From Asterias amurensis (taxonomy: Eukaryota; Echinodermata; Asteroidea; Forcipulatida; Asteriidae), in NCBI RefSeq assembly GCF_032118995.1, contig NC_092666.1:13342501-13406500 (forward strand): a DNA stretch of 64,000 bases, written 5' to 3'. A program made the position numbers and the translations under genes. Under the pieces are notes generated by a model. That model saw only the letters and a list, made by a program, of their open reading frames with translations, did no database searches and had not been told where the DNA came from. Shown here piece after piece: positions 53,501-61,992 of this stretch. Each line of letters starts with the position of its first letter. Within the stretch, counting starts at the first letter, position 1.

Positions 53501-54881
53501 GTATTATTCTTGGCCCAATGTAGGTGGCTCATGCTGTGAAAGAAAATACTGCTTTAAACAAATCTCTGCTTATCATTAATGAGTATACCAGTCACAAAAT
53601 GTTCAAGTGACATGCTATTTTTGCTTGTAACCTTATTCTGGTAAGCATGATTTTGTTTTGCTTTTTTTTATCAGATCTATGAAATTGAGCCCCACTTGTG
53701 ACACTTTCACTCATGGACAAAGACACCAAATTAAATTGATACAGAAAGGTTTGCGGTAACACCATGTAATGACTATCTCTAAATGAGTTGGGGTGGTTCT
53801 GAAAAGATCTGTTGGTTTCAACTCGACGTTTCGATCAGTATGTATGCTCTGATCGTCTTCTAGGGAAAAATGGAAATTAAATTACTTCTCATTTCCAAAG
53901 CTTAGTAATATTTTTGCGAGAGCAGAGTCTGCTGTTGTTCACATGCATATAGCTCCACTATTTTGGTTACCTGCACTCTAACAACTAAAGGGTCAAATCC
54001 AACACTTGCATGACTTCTGCAAGTGACTGCACTTTTGAAAGTGTTGAATCCAGCATTTTATATTTATGTTAAATCCAGCATTTCAAAGTATTCGGTCAAC
54101 AATTTAAGAACCAGTTAAGCTGATCCAACAACTCAAAGGAGCTTTTTTTTCTGAGAAATGTTGAAACTAACCCTTTTTGCGTTGGATCACAAATTTAAAA
54201 TGCTAGATTTAACAAACAAAACGCTGCATCCAACACTTTCAAAGTGTAGTCACTCGCCAAACTCATGCAAGTGCTGGATTCAACTTTTTAGTTTTTCGAG
54301 TGTTAGCTCTATATGGAGAGGGGCACAAGCAAGTGAAGAAATTTATCCCTTAGGTTAGAGTACAACGCACGGTCGCGATGATCAGGGCCCAATTTCATAG
54401 AGCTGCTCAGCATAAAAATTTGCTAAGCAAGAAATTTCTTCCTCGATAGAAACAGGATTACCAACCAAATTTCCATTTGTTGCATATTGCTTGTTACTGG
54501 TATTCAGCTGTTGTTTGCTTATCCCTGGAAATCATGGATAATTTGTTGGTAATTCTGTTTTAATCAAGGAAGAAATTTCATGCTTAGCAAAGTTTTGTGC
54601 TTAGCAGCTATATGAAACTGGGCCCTGGCCGTAACCCGGTAACCTTATCGGCCAACTCGGACGGGATTCCTCCACTGATCTCATATACTGACAGTTAAAT
54701 AGAGATTCAGTGGATTCCTACCAGTTAAAGGTCAAAGGTCAAATGTGAAAAGGTGAGTACATGTACTATCAAAGTTAAGAAGCTGTGAAGTAAACTTACA
54801 TGTTGTCTTTAATATAAAGATAATTAGAACGAAGACTCCACCAGCCACGAGTGTTTTAAGTAAGCGAATGGGGTGCGCCAT
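46967..54881 (-). CDS. DUF1647-like type II membrane protein, gene 2 (whole coding span, four exons)
   Basis: Exons are 54800-54881, 53029-53399, 50780-50884 and 46967-47506, with intron phases 1, 0, 0 and canonical borders throughout. The protein has 365 residues. Residues 1-10 are a short cytosolic tail and about 11-25 a membrane anchor. Residues 28-100 are a Ser/Thr/Gln-rich stem with sequons near 61 and 66. The DUF1647-like domain covers about 100-205, with VIVAAVSDNH, YVYNLGL at 138-144, YP at 168-169, WK at 180-181 and FYGDASVRF with Asp 199. A conserved tail has HRFDASALAIIVYKNL. Family membership and a Golgi location are inferred; activity is not known. It is the tandem paralogue of the gene at 34174-38711. 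Confidence 0.87.
47647..48014. mobile_element. Family D MITE, copy 2
   Basis: The ends are CATTAGACCCTTTCGGTACA and TTTACCGAAAGGGTCCAATGG. The central palindrome is CAATTCTCGATATCGAGAATTG. The interior GATGACCGATTGAGCCTAAA with TTTTCACAGGTTTGTTATTT is shared with family A. Confidence 0.75.
48215..48297 (+). repeat. Dispersed repeat R, copy 2
   Basis: GTGCTACCAAAATGG, GCGGTTGGTTGCCTCTAAG and GTGTGACAAGG are in the same order and spacing as at 10996-11095. Confidence 0.5.
48332..48720. mobile_element. Family B long-hairpin MITE, copy 4 (diverged)
   Basis: The ends are TTAAAGGAACACGTTGCCTT and GGGTACGTGTCCCTTTAAA. The arms are shortened in the middle (ACACGGCACGCCATTTTGTC against ACTCCATAAATTGACCGACC). 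Its right TTTAAA is also the left end of the next family A copy. Confidence 0.8.
48716..49102 (+). mobile_element. Family A MITE, copy 18
   Basis: The ends are TTTAAAGGCAGTGGACACTA and AATAGTGTCCACTGCCTTTAAA. The palindrome is complete near 48898-48939. It is one of the best-preserved copies and abuts family B copy 4 with a shared TTTAAA. Confidence 0.88.
49730..49945 (+). repeat. Family G repeat, copy 4
   Basis: CAAGGTACTCAAGGCGCTGA, AAGATAGGTTATTGGAGTGA, GCACCTTATAAGGGTTACCG and GCAGCCACAACCAGGAAACA are in order, continuing to AGTGCACTGGG. It matches 39925-40145. Confidence 0.65.
50033..50661 (-). mobile_element. Family A MITE, copy 19, interrupted by a family C element
   Basis: The left part (50033-50379) begins AAAAAGGCAGTGAACACTAT and runs to CACCAAGTGAGAAAACTGG. 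The right part (50630-50661) continues GGTCTTTGACAATTACAAAA to GTGTCTACT. The intervening 250 bases are a family C element. A separate family A terminal fragment (ATTACCAAAGATATGCACTC) lies at 49998-50032. Confidence 0.75.
50380..50629. mobile_element. Family C foldback element, copy 3, nested in family A
   Basis: The ends are GGGCCCAATTTCATGGTTCT and AGAGCCATGAAATTGGGCCC. The arms pair through CTGCTTACCGTAAGC and GCGGTAAGCAG and an inner AAGCGTAT block. A CTGG-like duplication flanks it. It is the cleanest member of its family here. Confidence 0.8.
50780..50884 (-). CDS. DUF1647-like gene 2, exon 3 (35 codons)
   Basis: The acceptor TTACTGTAATCAG and donor CGC|GTAAGT bound exactly 105 bases in phase 0. 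It reads LSAMCNVHMRRLVFRDYPAH and then VRDLHMYAWKVVIMR. The CNV, YP, HVR and WK positions match exon 3 of gene 1. The FDFSKYP motif of gene 1 is changed to LVFRDYP here, so this motif may be under weaker constraint in gene 2. Confidence 0.88.
51283..51400. repeat. Family F relative, copy 6
   Basis: GATTTAATCTTAGGACTTAG, GACGAGTCCGAGCC, CACTGTAACATGTAAACCTT and GTTAGGACGAGGTATAACTC match the element at 44108-44229. Confidence 0.5.
52483..52765 (-). mobile_element. tRNA-derived SINE, copy 2, with (AAAC)n tail
   Basis: On the minus strand it starts near 52762 with GTCAAGTGGTTAGACTGCAG and GTTGTGGGTTTGAATCCCCC, which resemble tRNA A and B boxes. It ends in six AAAC repeats at 52485-52508. The promoter boxes, non-coding body and simple-repeat tail together fit a SINE. 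The other copy is at 2305-2555. Confidence 0.7.
53029..53399 (-). CDS. DUF1647-like gene 2, exon 2 (stem and start of domain)
   Basis: The acceptor TTCTGTTCACAG and donor AAAAAG|GTATGC bound 371 bases: two bases completing a Tyr codon with exon 1, then 123 codons. The stem reads NSQTDVNHVQVVSKSEERII followed by Ser/Thr/Asn-rich sequence with N-V-S and N-L-S sequons. The domain part begins LDALFRRLVIVAAVSDNHVG and ends IYVYNLGLNEKNFKK. Gene 1 has YDLGL where this has YNLGL. Confidence 0.9.
53511..53694. repeat. Family E relative, copy 4
   Basis: TTGGCCCAATGTAGGTGG on the left and ATCTATGAAATTGAGCCCCA on the right are the terminal blocks, with CCTTATTCTGGTAAGCATG inside. It is most like 38285-38464. 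Confidence 0.5.
53745..53865 (+). repeat. Family J repeat, copy 7
   Basis: GGTTTGCGGTAACACCATGT, CTATCTCTAAATGAGTTGGG, GGTGGTTCTGAAAAG and CAACTCGACGTTTCGATCAG are in the canonical order, ending CTCTGATCGTCTTCT. Other copies are at 12045, 26165, 36885 (inverted), 52375 and 57802. Confidence 0.7.
53976..54315. repeat. Foldback element rich in TCCAACACTT blocks
   Basis: CACTCTAACAACTAAAGGGT at the left is answered by TTTTTAGTTTTTCGAGTGTT at the right. CCAACACTTGCATGACTT and TTTTGAAAGTGTTGAATCCA pair with TGCAAGTGCTGG and TCCAACACTTTCAAAGTG. The arms are imperfect. Confidence 0.6.
54384..54627. repeat. Family E foldback element, copy 2
   Basis: The ends are AGGGCCCAATTTCATAGAGC and GCTATATGAAACTGGGCCCT. 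The arms pair through AGAAATTTCTTCCTCGATAG and TCAAGGAAGAAATTTCATGC. It closely matches 1342-1587. Confidence 0.75.
54800..54881 (-). CDS. DUF1647-like gene 2, exon 1 (start and signal anchor)
   Basis: ATG at 54879-54881 starts 27 codons plus one base, ending at donor ACAACAT|GTAAGT. The residues are MAHPIRLLKTLVAGGVFVLI followed by IFILKTT. This is a short basic tail and one membrane segment, as expected for a Golgi type II protein. An acceptor (ATTTTGCAG) lies 7 bases upstream of the ATG, so a 5' UTR exon precedes it. The exit phase 1 matches exon 2 here and exon 1 of gene 1. Confidence 0.82.
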
Positions 54882-54888
54882 CTTGTAT

Positions 54889-55662
54889 CTGCAAAATATT
54901 ATCAGCAAAAAGTCTGTTTTACATACTGGACCCGTTTCTTCAAATTGGGAATAAGGAGAAACATCACTTTAAAATTATCAGTCAGAGTAAAAAGATTTTA
55001 CAGATTTTAAAAGAAAGAAAAACTAAGAGGGAAAAGTCACCGTGTGGCGCCACCTCTTTTTCATTCGATATGAAATAATATAGTATCTAATTTACCTCAA
55101 TGAGATATCCCTTTTTGTAAAAAAATGAGGGGAAAAGTGGTGGCGCCATACGGAAATTTATCCATATATATAGCACTACTATTTTGTAAAAGTGAAGTTG
55201 TTATGACTCCATGTTACTACTAAACAACCGACTAGGAGCCCAAAAGAATCTAGCATAAAGTGCTGCAATGTTCCCTCGACAATAGTTTAAGAGCGCCATA
55301 ATTATAGCAGTGCTAAAATTCACTCTGGTTATTGCTGTAGCCCTGAAAAAGACTCTTGTGCGATGTGCACTGTTTATAATAGAAGTGCAAGGCCGTAGAG
55401 CTTGTGCTGGCCAACTTAAGAGCCGTTTCATTCTTCAATTGTACTATCTTATTGTGGTGGGAGTGCCATTACATTACTGTTGCAATACAGAGTTATATGC
55501 TTTCATTCACTTCCTGCGGTTCAATTCAATGTGTTAGGTTTCAGGTTATTTTCTATACAATTTATAGGCAGTACAAAATGAGGGAAAACTACTTATCGAA
55601 ACTTAATAATAGTATATGGGACATTAGACAAATAGCATAATTAGCTTGTACAAGGTCTGCAG
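54889..55662. other. Upstream flank of gene 2; no gene recognised
   Basis: The 5' UTR exon and promoter of gene 2 are expected here or further right, but no clear signal is seen. TGGTGGCGCCATACGG and CCGTGTGGCGCCACCTCTTT at 55039 and 55137 form an inverted pair around about 100 bases. Confidence 0.35.
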
Positions 55663-57783
55663 TCGATTTCACGAAACGCTAGGATCAATCCTATCTCGAG
55701 ATTACCAGTCCTAACTTAGGATGAGTCCACTGCGTCCTACGTATTTGGATACGAAACTGAACCCGTCATAATAGCCTGGAAATCCCGTCATAATAGTTTG
55801 GAAATCATACCGCTCATATCGTAACTATGTCACCACATTTGTGCGGAGTTCTCATCGTGTTTATGTCAACAATGTCATTGGTAATAATCTAACTGAGAAC
55901 CCCCAAGTCTTTTTGGTCCTATGTTAAACTTATGCGAACTGAAAATTTAGGAATTCCAACATTGAAATCGGACAACAAAATGTGCAGCTCAGACTTTGAC
56001 AAGGCTGAGACATTAAATCTGCAATTTAAGAATGTCTTCAATAAACCAACCACTAATGCTTCACAGGTACAGAGCATGGGGAAGTCACCATATGAATCTA
56101 TTTCATACCTCCACACCGGTGTAGAAGGCGTGCCGGCCAAACAACTCTCCAAACTCAATCCATCCAAACCAGCTGGCCCAGATGAAATGTCTCCACGTCT
56201 CCTAAAGATAGTTGCTCATGAGTTAGCTCCAGTCCTGAGATCTCTATTCCAACAGTCCTACTACACCAATACAGTTCCAACCGAGTGGCGACAAGCTATG
56301 GTCTCAGCAATTTACAAGAGTGGACCAAAAGCTGAAGCATGTAACTATAGACCCATCTCGTTGACATGTATCTGTTGTAAAGTGATGGAGCACATTATCC
56401 TAAGCCATGTAGCCAAGCATCTTAATTCAAATACTATTCTGATTGACGAACAGCATGGATTCAGGGAGCGCCTATCAACGGTTACACAACTGGTAAACTC
56501 AACTAATGACTGGTCTGAATCACTCGACCATAAAGGTCAAACTGATGTCATCCTTTTTTATTTTAGTAAGGCTTTCGATAAAGTCTCCCACCAGCTCTTA
56601 GCCGAGAAGCTGCAGTACTATGGCATCACACACAACACCCTAGGTTTGATCAATAATTTTCTCTCAATTCGCTAACAAGCCGTCCCCGTCAATGGAACAC
56701 ACTCCTCAACGATCGATGTTACATCTGGCGTTCCCCAAGGATCAGCCATTGTGTACAGGGAGATAAAGACAGCAGACGACCAGCAGATTCTAGAATGGCC
56801 TAAATACAGAGTGGTCAAATAAGTGGCTAATAAGCATTAAAAAAAATTTTAAAAAATGCGCAGTTCTCACCATCACCCGCAAACGTAGCCCGAAGACGCA
56901 CCAGTACACTCTCTTGGGTGAGCAATTAACCCGTGTACAAAAACATGACTACCTTGGAGTTACGATCTCACATGACTTGAGATGGAAAGATCATTGCTCC
57001 AAAGTTGCACAGAAAGCAAGTCGTACACTAGGTCTCCTGAGAAGAACTTTTGTCACCTTGTTCCCAACAGGTGAAGTCAAGAGCCTACACAGCAATAGTT
57101 CGTCCACAAATCGAGTATACAAGTGAAGTTTGGAATCCCACTGTTACCGACATAAACCATCTTGAACAGATTCAAAAGAGAGCAGCCAGATTCGTCTTCT
57201 CTGACTATCGTACAACTACTCATGTTACACCGCTTGTAGAACAATTAAATTGGGATCTACTTCACACCCGCCGCCTAATCCAACAATGCACACTGTACTA
57301 CAAAATTCACTACAACCTAGTCAATATTATTCCCACAGTGCTTTCAACATGCTACTCATATCTCACAACGAGTCGATCACCCACTGAAATACACCTCCTT
57401 AACAATTCCAACCATTAATGTATACAAATATGCCTTCTTTCCAAGGGCTATGTCAGTTTGGAACAGGCTCCCACATTTGCTGTCCTACACATAACTCCAT
57501 CCATACAGGTCTTCCAAACATCAGCCATCCCTGCCATCAGAGCAATGCAGCCTCTGCATGGCAATATCGCCCTTTAAATTCTTTCCTTCTTTTTCTGCAC
57601 CTGTAAAAAGTGCACCTTTAATCTTTTCTTTTGGCACCTTATCCACCTAGCTGTTGACGTCACTTTCCCACCATCCCAGTTTAGCCCAAATGGGGCTGTT
57701 AAGGGATTAAAATACCAAGAACAAAGTACCAAGATTTAAGATTAATCCTAAGTTAGGAAGAGTTTGGTGAAATCGACGGCTGG
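55663..57783. mobile_element. Family F element, copy 7, split by a LINE insertion
   Basis: The left piece (55663-55728) reads GTCGATTTCACGAAACGCTA to AACTTAGGATGAGTCC. The right piece (57736-57783) reads AAGATTAATCCTAAGTTAGG to TTTGGTGAAATCGACGGCTG. Together they make a family F element whose middle is occupied by the LINE at 55795-57735 and a short flank. Confidence 0.55.
55795..57735 (+). pseudogene. Broken non-LTR retrotransposon (LINE) with reverse transcriptase remnants
   Basis: It is 5'-truncated: the endonuclease is absent. The first piece begins near 55795 (SYRSYRNYV, with a frameshift near 55905) and continues in the frame 55932-56675 with LSKLNPSKPAGPDEMSPRLL, EWRQAMVSAIYKSG, NYRPISLT and EQHGFR. 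The catalytic block reads YFSKAFDKV, so the expected first Asp is Tyr. A stop at 56674 is followed by SGVPQGSAI, then a deletion that removes the second catalytic Asp pair. The thumb and tail survive as YLGVTISHDLRWKDHC and IVRPQIEYTSEVWNP in shifted frames, then RAARFVFSDY. The 3' end carries short TACCAAGAACAAAG repeats. It appears closest to CR1/jockey-type elements, and is inactive. Confidence 0.85.
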
Positions 57784-57801
57784 CCTTTTCAAAAATAATA
57801 C

Positions 57802-58020
57802 ATGTTTGGGGTAACACGCATGTTATGACAATCTGTAATTGAGGTGGGGTGGTACTGAGGAAACCTAGGTTTCAACTCGACGTTTTGATCAGTTAAGCCC
57901 AGTTCATACTTCCTGTGAATGCGAAGCGAATTTGACGTGAATGTGACGTCACGACCCCCTCCTTTCGCAGCGATATTCGCAAGTGAGTAGAGCAGAGGGG
58001 CAACCTGTGCAAGTTTGGGC
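57802..58020 (+). repeat. Family J and half family N fragments
   Basis: 57802-57895 is a degraded family J copy (GGGGTAACACGCATGTTATG, CAACTCGACGTTTTGATCAG). 57896-58020 begins AGCCCAGTTCATACTTCCTG, matching the family N end at 2560, with TGCGAAGCGAATTTGACGTG following. Confidence 0.5.
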
Positions 58021-58410
58021 TTAAAGGAACACGTTGCCTTGGATCGGTCGAGTTGGTATTTGAAAAACGTTTGTAACCGTTTGTTATAAAATGCACATGG
58101 GTAGAAAGATGTTGTAAAAGTAGAATATAATGATCCACACAAACATGCCTCAAAATTGCGTGGTTTTCCTTTTACCTCGTCGACTAACACGTCGGCCATT
58201 TATGGGGGTCAAAATTTTGACTCCCATAAATGGCCGACCATGTTAGTTCGCACAGTAGAAGGAAAACCACGCAATTTCGAGGCAAACTTGTGTGGATCAT
58301 TGTATTCTACTTTTAAAACATCTTTCCAACCATATGCATTTTATAAAAAACGGTTACAAACGCTTTTGTTTTGACCAACTCGTCCGATCCAAGGCAACGT
58401 GTTCCTTTAA
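58021..58410. mobile_element. Family B long-hairpin MITE, copy 5
   Basis: The ends are TTAAAGGAACACGTTGCCTT and GGCAACGTGTTCCTTTAA. The centre is GGGTCAAAATTTTGACTCCC near 58205-58224. It shares ACTAACACGTCGGCC and CATGTTAGTTCGCACAGTAG variants with copy 2 at 22320-22710 in inverse orientation. Its right TTTAAA is shared with copy 6. Confidence 0.9.
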
Positions 58411-58781
58411 AGGAACACGTTGCCTTGGATCTGTCGAGTTGGTCTTTGAAAAAAGGTGTTTGAACAAACCGTTTGTTATAGCATGCATATGATTAGAAAA
58501 GTAGAATGTAAAGATCCACACAAGTAGCACTCTAAGTTTTCCTTTTACCTAGTCGACAAAGGTCGGTCATTTATGGGAGTGGCCGCGACCGTGTTAGTTC
58601 GCAAAGTAAAAGGAAAACCACGCAATTTCGAGGCATATAATATGTGTGGATCATTGTGTTCTACTTTTAAATCACCTACTAACCATAATGCATTTTATAA
58701 CAAACGGTTACATATGCATTTTATAACACACAAACGCTTTTCAAAGACCAACTCGACCGATCCAAGACAACGTGTTTTTAA
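58407..58781. mobile_element. Family B long-hairpin MITE, copy 6
   Basis: It starts TTAAAGGAACACGTTGCCTT directly at the end of copy 5 and ends CCAAGACAACGTGTTTTTAA. The left arm is shortened. A duplicated TGCATTTTATAACA segment is visible in the right arm near 58688 and 58715. Confidence 0.85.
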
Positions 58782-59431
58782 TATTAGTCATCGAAGTTGC
58801 AAGAGAATATAAAGAGAAAAAAAACACCCTTGTTGCGCAATGTGAGCTTTCAGATGCATAACAAGTTTTAATGTCTGAAGTCTTGTTCAGATTCAAACAA
58901 TTTAGTGAGAAACCTCTGGTAAACTTTCAAGCACATTTCGGTAAATTTTACCAAAAAGATTCTCATGTCTTTTTTTTTAATTATAAATTAGACATCATTC
59001 TAGACTATTACAACCCAATGAAAAAGTGGTGGCATGATACAGAAGCTTGGAAACTTGTCCATTTTTGTTTATAATTTTTCGTTTTCAATGATGAACACTT
59101 ACCCTGATGTTCCGTATAATGGCTACGCCAGATTGTCCCATCAGTAGCAGAGAGGGGGTATAACTAACGTAATAATGAATGGATGACAGACACATCCACT
59201 GGTCTACGCCGTAAGTCTCACTTAAAACCCTCTCACGAATCGGTGGGTTCTATCCAAGCATGGAAAATCAGACCGAATAGTCAAATTACCATGACAAAAA
59301 AATTGTCCTTGCCTCTATTTCAATGTGAGTGCAGTGGTTGGCTTTGGGTTTATAATTTGTTGGTTCATTCCATGGCTCTATGGGACGAGTTCACAAAAAG
59401 AGGTCCGATTGGTTTTAACCTGAAATCAATT
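58782..59431. other. Family A fragment then unrecognised sequence
   Basis: 58788-58862 is a family A interior fragment (TCATCGAAGTTGCAAGAGAA, AACACCCTTGTTGCGCAATG). From 58863 to 59431 nothing is recognised. Confidence 0.4.
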
Positions 59432-60430
59432 TGATAGTTGCTTAGCCTTGATCAAGGCTGTTGACGTACTGTTCCCCGGCCCGGTTCGCTGCACACGCAT
59501 GCAGTGCATACACAAATGTACATTACCATATATTGTACAGCGAGAACAGTATCGCGTAGTCGTGGGTACGGTCGTGTCTTTGTACTTTCAACCTCGTACA
59601 CGTGGCTCAAGCTACTTAGGAAGTACCCATGTACCGTAAGTGTACCGTATACAGATGGTACATGTACATGTACAGAACGTATGTGCATGGAGGAAGGAAT
59701 GGAAGGAGCTCGAACGAAGGGACTTCAAAAGTCGAACCTGCGGTACCGCGGTCGTTTAACAACACCTCGTAATCATCGACATACCTTATACAGACAATGG
59801 GCGACCTGGCGTATGTGAGTTTGCGCGTGCGCACTTGGTTCTTCACTCAACCATGGTGTCGTATGTCGTATGGATATAATACAGAAAAACAACTTTTTTG
59901 AGACCTGATAAAATTTGTGTACACTTGTGCTCACCAAGCACCCTCGTGTGCTAATACCCAAATTTTGAACCACCGCTAGTGACTGGAAAGTCAAAAAAAA
60001 TGAAAAAATATGCCATGATGGTTCAGTGAAACACCACAAACGATATATGAAAACGTGTGTATTCACAATTCTTGTCTCCAATGATTCAACTTTACACGAA
60101 GGCAACGGTGCAGAGCGGCGGTACCGCACGTTCTGTACAAAGAAATCTAATCCTGCTCGTTAATCGGGCGTCCAGCTGGAGGTCTCCTATCTTTTTCCAC
60201 TGGTTAGAATGAGGCATTGTCAGGGTATTCTTTTGTTACTCTGCGGTTTTGCGGGTCGTTCGAGCTCCTTCTATTCCTTCCTCCATGGTATGTGTAAATA
60301 CGCTGTACACGTATTATATGCACTGTGTTATGTATGGGGGTGCGCTGGCGGAATTCAGTGATGGGGACTGGGGTTTTGCAGATCGCGGCTGGCTGTAGCG
60401 CCTTGATCAAGGCTAATAGTTGCTTAGTAA
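59432..60430. repeat. Foldback of about 1 kb with CCTTGATCAAGG near both ends
   Basis: AGCCTTGATCAAGGCT occurs at about 59445 and again (GCCTTGATCAAGGCT) at about 60401. GCATGGAGGAAGGAATGGAA near 59686 pairs with TTCTATTCCTTCCTCCATGG near 60268. ACAGCG and GCTGTACA blocks also pair. GCGGTACCGC-type palindromes lie in the loop region. No protein is recognised. Confidence 0.5.
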
Positions 60431-60524
60431 AGGGTGCTGTACAAATCGCTATGGTAATACTTTTTCCTCCATCATGGTGATACTTCGTCTTACGATGAAT
60501 CTCGGTGGTTCGTGAAATCGAGCC

Positions 60525-60723
60525 TTCAGTTGGTTGCCGCTGAATTCTGCGCTTACGATCACCATTATCCGCTTTACTACACTGAGGTCCCGAATAACTC
60601 CTGCGCTTGCTGTGTGCGCGAAGAATGCTGGTATAATAACGAAGAGTTCGCACTTCGTTACTCCCTGCTTCATCAGTAAGCACCGATTCTTAGCTGATTA
60701 CGGTTAGCCATGAAATTGGGCCC
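60525..60723. repeat. Family C element, diverged copy 5
   Basis: GCCGCTGAATTCTGCGCTTA and CGATCACCATTATCCGC at the left follow the family C order. The right end has TAGCCATGAAATTGGGCCCC. Its left end is decayed. It lies 135 bases before copy 4. Confidence 0.55.
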
Positions 60724-60857
60724 CGATTAGGTCTAACTTTAGCCTTTTGTCAAAGCTTGTAAAAAATTCGTAGAGCCGCGGTCCCAAGCGGCAGGAACGG
60801 GAGAGCGAGTGGCTTCTAATTTCAGAGCCGTTCATGCACACAGAGTTTAACTCGATC

Positions 60858-61111
60858 TGGGCCCAATTTCATGGCTCTGTTTACCGTAAGCACAGAATCG
60901 GCGCTCAGGGAAGCAGGGAATTCTGTGCTTACGGCAAGCTTATTCACGGGTTAGCGGTGAATTTTGGCTTCTGCGCGTGCGTACTCAACGTTACTAGGCA
61001 TTCTACGCTTACAAGGCTAGCGCAGAAATTCGGTGCTTGCACGTAAGCGGGGATCGAATCGTGATTGTAAGCGCGGAATTCGGCGGTAAGCAGAGCCATG
61101 AAAATGAGCCC
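60858..61111. mobile_element. Family C foldback element, copy 4
   Basis: The ends are GGGCCCAATTTCATGGCTCT and AGAGCCATGAAAATGAGCCC. The interior matches the nested copy at 50380-50629, including GCTTACGGCAAGC and TAAGCGCGGAATTCGGCGG. Confidence 0.8.
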
Positions 61112-61603
61112 AGGTTTAACCGTGCGAGTTTTAAACCCAGTATAGAACTGTGTCTGAAAGACCATGGTTGTAAGCTAAATTTGCATTTTTTGAATGATTT
61201 GAGGGCAATCGTGCCTATCTCTGGCAATGCCCCTTGTACATGAATGGATGACTGCTTCCCAATGGATGACTTGTTGACATGTTTTGCAGTTGTATGGCAG
61301 TCAATCGTTGTACAACATCACATCACCGTGACAGACGGTGTGTCAATAGATTCGTGACCCTCACCCCCGGAGATCATGTGTGCGTCCCCCCGCCCCCCCC
61401 CCCGCCCCCCGATATTCTTCCCCCATACGACAACAAACTTCTTCTGATGGCGCCCTCTTTTGATTCAACCTCCTTCATCAGCCCATGTTAATTTCCTATA
61501 AGGTGAACAGGTGTTGCAGGAGAATCTGCCCCCCCCCCACCCCGGGCGAACTATACAAACTACTTCTGATACTGTCCTTACTCTATGTTCTGATGACGCC
61601 CTC
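61112..61603. other. No gene recognised; C-rich tracts
   Basis: C runs lie at about 61387-61409 and 61530-61543. The proline-rich frame across them is a composition artefact. Confidence 0.35.
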
Positions 61604-61992
61604 TTTAAAGGCAGTGGACACTATTGGTAATTGTCAAAGACTAGCCTTCACAGTTGGTGGGTCTCAACATATGCATAAAATAACAAACCTGTGAAAAGTT
61701 TAGCTCAATCGGTCATCGAACTTGCGAGATAATAATGAAAGAAACAAACACCCATGGCACACAAAGTTGTGTGCGTTTAGATGGTTGATTTCAAGACCTC
61801 AAGTTCTAAATCTGAGGTCTCGAAATCAAATTCGTGGAAAATTACTTCTTTCTCGAAAACTATGGCACTTCAGAGGGAACCGTTTCTCACAATGTTTTAT
61901 ACCATCAACCTCTCCCTATTACTTGTCACCAAGAAAGGTTTTATGCTAAAAAAAATTTTGAGTAATTACCAATAGTGTCCACTGCCTTTAAA
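61604..61992 (+). mobile_element. Family A MITE, copy 20
   Basis: The ends are TTTAAAGGCAGTGGACACTA and AATAGTGTCCACTGCCTTTAAA. The palindrome near 61788-61829 is almost complete. It is among the best-preserved copies, close to 48716-49102 in sequence. Confidence 0.88.

Larger units (their letters stand above)
53400..54799. other. Intron 1 of gene 2 with E, J and other foldbacks
   Basis: It contains an E relative (53511-53694), a family J copy (53745-53865), a foldback at 53976-54315 and E copy 2 (54384-54627). No further exon is needed or seen. Confidence 0.5.
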
